Shown here one piece after another: positions 58,810 through 64,000 of a stretch of 64,000 nt of DNA. Position 1 is the stretch's first letter; each line of letters opens with the position of its first letter. The DNA comes from Ruminococcus sp. Phil11 (GTDB lineage Bacteria > Bacillota > Clostridia > Oscillospirales > Ruminococcaceae): assembly GCA_001940925.1 (NCBI GenBank), contig MSGZ01000021.1, positions 91,090-155,089 of the forward strand, given 5' to 3'. The position numbers and the translations under genes were made by a program. The notes beneath the pieces were generated by a model. The model saw only the letters and a list, made by a program, of their open reading frames with translations, had not been told where the DNA came from and ran no database searches.

Positions 58810-59955
58810 GTACTGCTTGATTCCATTACAATTGCACTTTTGGATCCGTATTCTCTGAATCCGGTGGCCGGAGAACGTGAACATGACGATATGCGCATTG
58901 CCAAAATGGATATTGATGCGCTGACTTCGCGTCTGATCGCGGCACTGTAAAAGGTTCCGGATGTTCCGCGCAAAGGCAGAAAATTTGCGCTCCCGGTCGC
59001 CGTTTGTATCAATAAGGTAGATACCCTTTCCCTTCGGAACAAAATCGGCATTCCGGCTTCGGAGCGTTTGATGCAGCTGCATTCTGACCAGTTCAAGAGC
59101 AGATATGATGCAATGGATTATCTTTGCCGTGCGTTCATGTGTATCAACGGCAAAGGAAATGCCGTCATGGTCATAGATCAGAATTTCTCAACTGTGCACT
59201 ATTTTTCCTGTTCGTCTATGGGATATGTCCCGCAGGGCGGACAGCGGATCCGGTTTACGCCGGAGAATGTGGAAGCTGCGGTATACTGGCTGTTTTTCCG
59301 TGCGGACAAACGCTTTGACAGGGTCTTCCGTGATTATGATATCCCCGACATCAGGGAAGAAAAAAAGGAACTCGGCCGAAAGCAGCATAATTATTTTCAG
59401 GAGATTGAAAACGACATGATCACGATCGGCGGCAAAGATTATATCAAGCAGATGACAGAGGTTATCTCAAACAGAGATGATGCACAGAGCATATTGGCAG
59501 CATTCTGTGATGAGAATGATATTCAGCTGCCAAAGAAAATTGCGCAGCAGGGAATGTGTCCGTTCTGCAATCAGCTTTTTCAGAAGGATAACGGAAAGAT
59601 TCCGCAAAGCTGCCCGGTCTGCCGCAAGTCCTTTTTGTTAAACTGTCCCAAATGCGGCAGGGAGGTCAATTACGCAGAGGTTCGTGTATGCACCTGCGGA
59701 TTTCATACAGACCATTATCCGCGTTTGGCCAAGAAGTGCGAGGAAGCACGTGTATTTATCAGCACACTGAATTTTTCTTTTGCCGAAAGCCGGATTGCTG
59801 AAGTCCAGGCAATATGGAATAATTATCCGCTGCTGGATGAAATTACACAGGAACTGAAAAAAAGACGAGAAGAAGCCGGTGCGTTCATAACAAGACTGAA
59901 TGAATGTCTGAAAGCACATAAATTCCAGAGTGCGCATACTGTGACCGCTCACTGA
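58810..59955 (+). pseudogene. GTPase C-terminal remnant joined to zinc-ribbon/helical protein
   Basis: Reading one frame from 58810: ITIALLDPYSLNP, an in-frame TAA at 58948, then FALPVAVCINKVDTLSLR (an NKxD G4 motif of a TRAFAC-type GTPase) and VHYFSCSSMGYVPQGG to about 59340. The frame continues (ORF 59068-59955 has the longest open stretch) into zinc ribbons CPFCNQLFQKDNGKIPQSC/CPVCRKSF/CPKCGREV/CTCGFH and a helical segment that breaks off at 59955. The G1 part is missing at this place. The nonsense codon and the abrupt join mark a decayed gene or two fused remnants. Confidence 0.7.
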
Positions 59956-61180
59956 ACCGTGGGATCCCGTATTATTATGCCGTCTACGCGGTTCGCGGTG
60001 CGAATCATTCGCAGATCACTTGTTCAGAAAAGCCTGTTCTTTTGTTTCCGAATATTTCAGATATGCATATTCTGCCGGCCGAGTCATCCCTGCAGGTCTC
60101 ATGGAACACGAATATCGGCGATCTGAAGGTAGAAGTTTTCCGCGTTGAATCGGAAAGCGTGCGTCAGTACGGTGCCGGTATGCCAATAAGAAGTGTCACT
60201 AAAAATAGCTTTGAAGACAGTGGTCTCCATCTCGGACGGCGGTATTTTTACAATGTATTTCTTACGGCCCAAATCAAAAATGAAAAGAGAGTTTCACGGG
60301 CATTCCCGGTTACGGCGTCTCCGATCAAAATCAGCGAACCGATTTCTTTTTTTCTTGAACAGGATGACAGCGGAACTGTGCTTATGAAGCTTAACCGTGA
60401 ACCTGAGCCGGATGAAAAGATCGTATTCTATCGCTGCGATCAGCCGACAGCCCTGCCGAATGATCGTATTACGACCGTCCCGAAACTGATCAGTGAATTG
60501 CGGCTGCAGCAGATCGGTGTCAAAAAAGAAGAAGACGGTTCCTATTCGTTCAAGCCTGAAAAAAATGAAAAGGGCTATGTTTATGCTGTTGCCGTTCGCG
60601 GCGATACAGCTGTGATCGGTACGGAAGAATATTACGAAAACCTCGAGACCATTGAAGTTATCAATCAGCGCAGTGACGGCGTGAATATGTTTCTGGAACT
60701 GAAAAAATGGCCGGAAACAAGATCCAGATCAATGCGCTGACATATAAAGCGGAGCATATCAAAATCCCGTATCAGAATAAAGGTGTATTGTATGCAGCCG
60801 GCTTTGTCAGAGGTGCCAACGGTCATACCCGTATATTCCGGACAAAAATCGGAAAAGAAGAGAAGCTTCGGATCAGCTACAATTTTGCCAAAGGATTGTT
60901 TTCCGGGCGGAAACTGATTATTCATTCCTCAGAAGCAGAAGAATTGCCGGAAATGTTATTGGTCTACCGGGAATCATATCCACCATCCGGCTCTGAAGAT
61001 GGAACAGTGCTGCTGGAAATTGCCAAACAGGGAAAGAGCAAGTCTTTTGAAATACCGATCAGAAACAAGCCCAATGCACGGAAGGGCGTAAAAATCTGCG
61101 GCAAACTATTTCTCAAGGATCCGTCTTTGAATGACCGTTATCTGATTATGATCGAAGAAGGACATACAATGGAGCTTTAA
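59940..61180 (+). pseudogene. fibronectin-III-like protein with frameshift
   Basis: A second frame is open from upstream of 59940 (GIPYYYAVYAVRGANHSQ) to 60740 and encodes FN3-like beta units (SSLQVSWNTNIGDLKVEVFR; GRRYFYNVFLTAQIKN; EKGYVYAVAVRGDTA). Near 60716 the sense continues in another frame (NKIQINALTYKAEHIKIP to 61180); joining them needs one base restored after TGGCC. The two frames and the preceding ORF are thus pieces of a longer protein, probably zinc ribbon-helical-FN3. No obvious start of its own. Confidence 0.65.
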
Positions 61181-61211
61181 GTGATGTTTTTACCGCATAG
61201 GGAGAATGTAT

Positions 61212-61895
61212 ATGAGTATCCTTTCAAAAAAAGCAACCTGTTCGTATTGTAATGCGACATATCCTGAAAGTGATGCGGAATGGCGATGCAATTCGATCGA
61301 ATGCACGGCAGCCGGCCAACTGGAGGCTGATCCTGTTTTCTACGAGCACCACAAATCTGTTACACAAGTCAAGCTGCCGCGGATTATCCCCAATCCAACA
61401 TTTCAAAAAGGCATAGCAGTCTGTGAAAAATGCGGAAAAGCGAACAGCATCCGCATCTGCAAAAACTGCCATAGCGAAATGCCCGAGGTGCATGAGAGTC
61501 TGCTCGGTATGAATATTATTTGCCCTTATTGCTTCAACAGGTTTGCAGAAGGCTATGTTCAATGGCGGTGCAATCAGTATCAATGCAGCAAGAGCGAAAA
61601 TCTGGAACTGGATTCACAGTTTTTTATTTATCACAAGTCTGCTGCACCACGCCAGCCGCATATCATCCCGAAACCGGCTGTGAAAAACGGCTATGCAAAA
61701 TGTGATAAATGCGGAGGAGATACGAATGTCCGTATCTGCCCGGTCTGCCACAGCAAACTGCCCGATTCCAAGGAGAATATTATCATCTCAATCGTTGGTG
61801 TACCGGGTGCCGGTAAAAGCTATTACGTAGGCACACTTCTTCGTCAGCTTAGAATGCATATTAACCGATTTTGGCTGAGTGTGCAGATATCGTAA
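61212..61895 (+). pseudogene. zinc-ribbon GTPase N-terminus, truncated after the P-loop
   Basis: ATG 61212 has GGGAG 7 bases upstream. Two tandem copies of a zinc-ribbon module: CSYCNATYPESDAEWRCN with CEKCGKANSIRICKNC, and CPYCFNRFAEGYVQWRCN with CDKCGGDTNVRICPVC. Then SIVGVPGAGKSYYVGTLL, a G1/Walker A loop, after which the frame is lost at MHINRFWLS. The remainder of such a GTPase is what is found at 58810-59340. Resembles zinc-ribbon double-GTPase proteins of prokaryotic conflict/GTPase-associated operons; this assignment is from recollection of motifs. Confidence 0.65.
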
Positions 61896-62899
61896 AAAAC
61901 CGTATTTTACAGTCAAGCATTACACCCGAGGAGACATATGCAGAAGCCGGACACTTCAGCGCATTTCGGCGGCTGCTCTGCAAGATCCTGTCCGGAAGCA
62001 AAAAACGAAGCGAGTATTTAGAATATTTTATTTCCGCATTCGATTTTTTGCAGGTGAAGACCAGTCTTCTGGATGCGCTGTACGCAGAAGCGGATGAGAC
62101 CGGAAGACAGGAGATCGTATCACAAGCTGTGAAGCTGATGAAATCAGAGCGGCAGGATGAGGCACCCGCTGCCATGCATGCACTTGCAGACAAGCCGCTC
62201 CGCGATCCGGCAGTTCATCGCTTTTTCAAGACGCTCTGTGAGGATGAAAGCATCGGCTTTTCAGAGATACAGCAGCATATGGAGATCCTGTTCGGCAGTG
62301 ACAGCCGCTGCGCAGCGGCTTACGGAAAAGAAGGCTTTGAATGTCTGCGCGAAAAAATGGTTTTGTCTGAGTCACCGGAACAGGCAATGGATAATATCTT
62401 TGCAGTCCATGACTTTACCAATGAGATCGGACTGCAGGACAGCGATGCGGCGGAAATGCTGTATCAGGCTTATCTGGAGTTAGCATACGAAAAAACCAAT
62501 TGGTATGATCTTGATGCCGCGCGTTTCAAACAGCTCGAAACACTGCGCAATGCAGTGCTGGCTCTTGAGGGCACAGACAGCAGCAAATCAAAATTTCACA
62601 ATCTGCAGTGGATGCAGCAGATAAAAATCTGTACCAAGCATCCGGACAGAACGGATTTTCTCACATCCGTTCACAGCCCGTTTTCGTTTGAAGATGAAAA
62701 TGCTGTAATACATCATCGGATTATTGAAAAACGGATCATTGAGTGCTTCTATTTTACCACTTTTACGCTGTTTTGTACAGTGGCGGATGTTTCAGTTTTG
62801 CGGAATCAGGATATATTCAAAACAACAAGAAAGCTGTGCCTCCGCGCATTACTTCGACCAAGTGACATGATTACTCATCCGGTGTGTTGGGGCAGATAG
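61868..62899 (+). pseudogene. helical protein fragment
   Basis: Open frame of about 340 codons lacking ATG and a ribosome site (it begins inside the preceding frame at ILAECADIVKNRIL). Predominantly alpha-helical (FISAFDFLQVKTSLLDALYAEAD, AYLELAYEKTNWYDLDAARF). No motif recognised. It is probably the 3' part of the next gene of the same operon, joined by the deletion that removed the GTPase core. From 62900 to 63064 I see nothing. Confidence 0.5.
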
Positions 62900-63064
62900 C
62901 CGGCTATTCGTATGAGGTTATCAATGACTGTACAGACTCGACGACACTTTACGGGATACTTCGTCTTAGGCGCACTTCCTGTTCTGACAGAGTCCTGAAT
63001 CCGTGAGGCGGATTGCTTGAAATGGGCGAAAAGCCACACAGCTTCAGGTTTCAGATAACTGTAT

Positions 63065-63108
63065 AAAAAAGCCATGGTGCTACTGATGTATCCATCAGCA
63101 ACACCATG
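63065..63108 (-). terminator. terminator of the ABC exporter gene
   Basis: GCCATGGTGCTACTGATG with its imperfect complement, 4-base loop, T6 on the minus strand, 24 bases after the stop. Confidence 0.8.
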
Positions 63109-63131
63109 ACCGGATGACGCTGTCATATGGT

Positions 63132-64000
63132 TTAGTGCTGGAGTGCCCAGAGTGCTGCATATTTACCGCCGCTTTGCAGCAGCTCATCGTGTGTTCCGTG
63201 CTCTGCGATTCTGCCGTGATCCATGACATAGATCTGATCGCAGTTTTTGACAGTCGAAAGGCGGTGTGCAATCATCAGACAAGTGAGCCCTTTCAGCGAA
63301 AAGACGGCTTCTTTGATTGAATTTTCCGTTTCCGAATCGAGATTGCTGGTCGCCTCATCAAGAATCAATATATCAGGCTTCTGCAAAACTGCCTGTGCGA
63401 TCGCGAGACGCTGACGCTGACCGCCGGAGAGATCTGAACCATTTTCAAGCAGAACAGTCTGATAACCATCTGTCTTCTGGTCGATAAACTGTTCTGCACT
63501 GAATTTGCGGCAGACCGTTGAGATTTGATCGGCATCTGCATCGGAGCAAAGCGTCAGATTATTGCGAATGCTGTCAGAGAACAGGAATGGTGTTTGTGAG
63601 ACATAGGCGATATTTCTGCGCAGACTGTTGAGCCGGATGGCACTGAGCGGCTTGCCGTTCAGGTTGATGTTTCCGTCCGCCATAGCGATGAAGCGCAGCA
63701 GCATACGGGCGAGAGTCGTTTTCCCGCTGCCGGATTCTCCCACAATTCCGATTTTCTGTCCGGCTGTGATTTTCATGCTGATATCCTGCAGGGCAGGCGT
63801 TTGACCGCCGTAGCTGAAATGAATATTCTGCATTTCGAGTGTGTGAATATCCTGAAGCGTGTCACCTTCCTCTATGTTTTCGGACTGTTCACTCAGTATT
63901 TCACCGATGCGATCCAGTGAGGCGAATGCACCCTCCAGCATAGGCTGCATCTGCACCATATTTTTGACGGGCTGGATAAAGGAGGAGAACAGAAAATAAA
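63132..64000 (-). CDS. ABC exporter, transmembrane-ATPase fusion (5' end outside window)
   Basis: C-terminal 289 residues. The window edge cuts the last membrane helix (YFLFSSFIQPVKNM), followed by a complete ATPase: Walker A GESGSGKTT, Q-loop VSQTPFLFSD, signature LSGGQRQRLAIAQAVL, Walker B ILILDEATSNLD, H-loop IAHRLSTV. MsbA/MDR-type half-transporter; substrate unknown. The ATG at 63959 is internal, not the start. Confidence 0.93.
   Translation of the reverse strand, partial: YFLFSSFIQPVKNMVQMQPMLEGAFASLDRIGEILSEQSENIEEGDTLQDIHTLEMQNIHFSYGGQTPALQDISMKITAGQKIGIVGESGSGKTTLARMLLRFIAMADGNINLNGKPLSAIRLNSLRRNIAYVSQTPFLFSDSIRNNLTLCSDADADQISTVCRKFSAEQFIDQKTDGYQTVLLENGSDLSGGQRQRLAIAQAVLQKPDILILDEATSNLDSETENSIKEAVFSLKGLTCLMIAHRLSTVKNCDQIYVMDHGRIAEHGTHDELLQSGGKYAALWALQH

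Overview
The window looks like chromosome from a Gram-positive, cellulosome-type gut bacterium of the Ruminococcus/Oscillospiraceae group. Supporting signs are strong AGGAGG ribosome sites, near-consensus sigma-A promoters, dockerin and cohesin-like domains with Thr-rich linkers, ECF-type vitamin transporters, and core genes (metG, gltX, eno, coaX) of Firmicutes type. Most of it is fairly GC-rich. Three blocks (about 37.3-42.4 kb, 43-49 kb and 58.4-63 kb) look more AT-rich and accessory. Family assignments come from motif reading, not from database searches.

Layout. 0-3 kb: a cohesin-like secreted protein (cut by the window edge) and metG. 3.1-21.3 kb: a sulfur, 2-oxoacid and amino-acid block. 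It holds an Rrf2 regulator, two nearly identical aminotransferase genes in inverted orientation at the ends of the block, phenylacetate-CoA ligase, a four-subunit 2-oxoacid:ferredoxin oxidoreductase, an ECF S component, a LysR regulator, a reverse-transsulfuration operon (methyltransferase, mccB, ahcY, mccA), a Tau/Ssu-type ABC importer and an omega-amidase. 21.4-35.2 kb: HD-GYP signalling, a GH16-propeller-dockerin enzyme, a macro-domain protein, a surface metallophosphoesterase, gltX, a TPM/zinc-ribbon pair, panT-coaX. 35.3-37.3 kb: an ABC-F protein and tRNA-Ala(CGC). 37.7-42.8 kb: a lower-GC island with Mn/redox-type genes, a flavodoxin-acetyltransferase chimera and a deleted LRR-dockerin gene. 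43-48.4 kb: an unusual export cassette. 49-58.2 kb: lipoprotein, carbonic anhydrase, flavodoxin, DUF4230 protein, GMP-kinase-like protein, XRE regulator, ECF sigma/anti-sigma pair, enolase. 58.8-62.9 kb: a decayed multi-gene zinc-ribbon/GTPase system. 63.1-64 kb: an ABC exporter (cut by the window edge).

The most notable observations are two. (1) The reverse-transsulfuration operon starts with a perfect promoter, a 35-codon leader peptide whose first 13 residues include five Cys and four Met, and an intrinsic terminator placed directly before the first structural gene. This is the layout of ribosome-mediated attenuation sensing Cys/Met. (2) The 43-48 kb cassette encodes a small Cys-containing protein with an N-terminal hydrophobic helix, a strong stem-loop after it, two different MacB-like ATPase-permease fusions, a small M50-type membrane protease and a protein resembling only the Cys4 N-domain of prepilin peptidase. 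I do not recognise this combination as a named system.

Three operons in the first block (oxidoreductase, paaK-aminotransferase-rrf2, ABC importer) share an almost identical promoter context, so they are probably one regulon. The oxidoreductase, CoA ligase and aminotransferase could together carboxylate arylacetates or branched-chain acids to amino acids, a route known biochemically in rumen bacteria.
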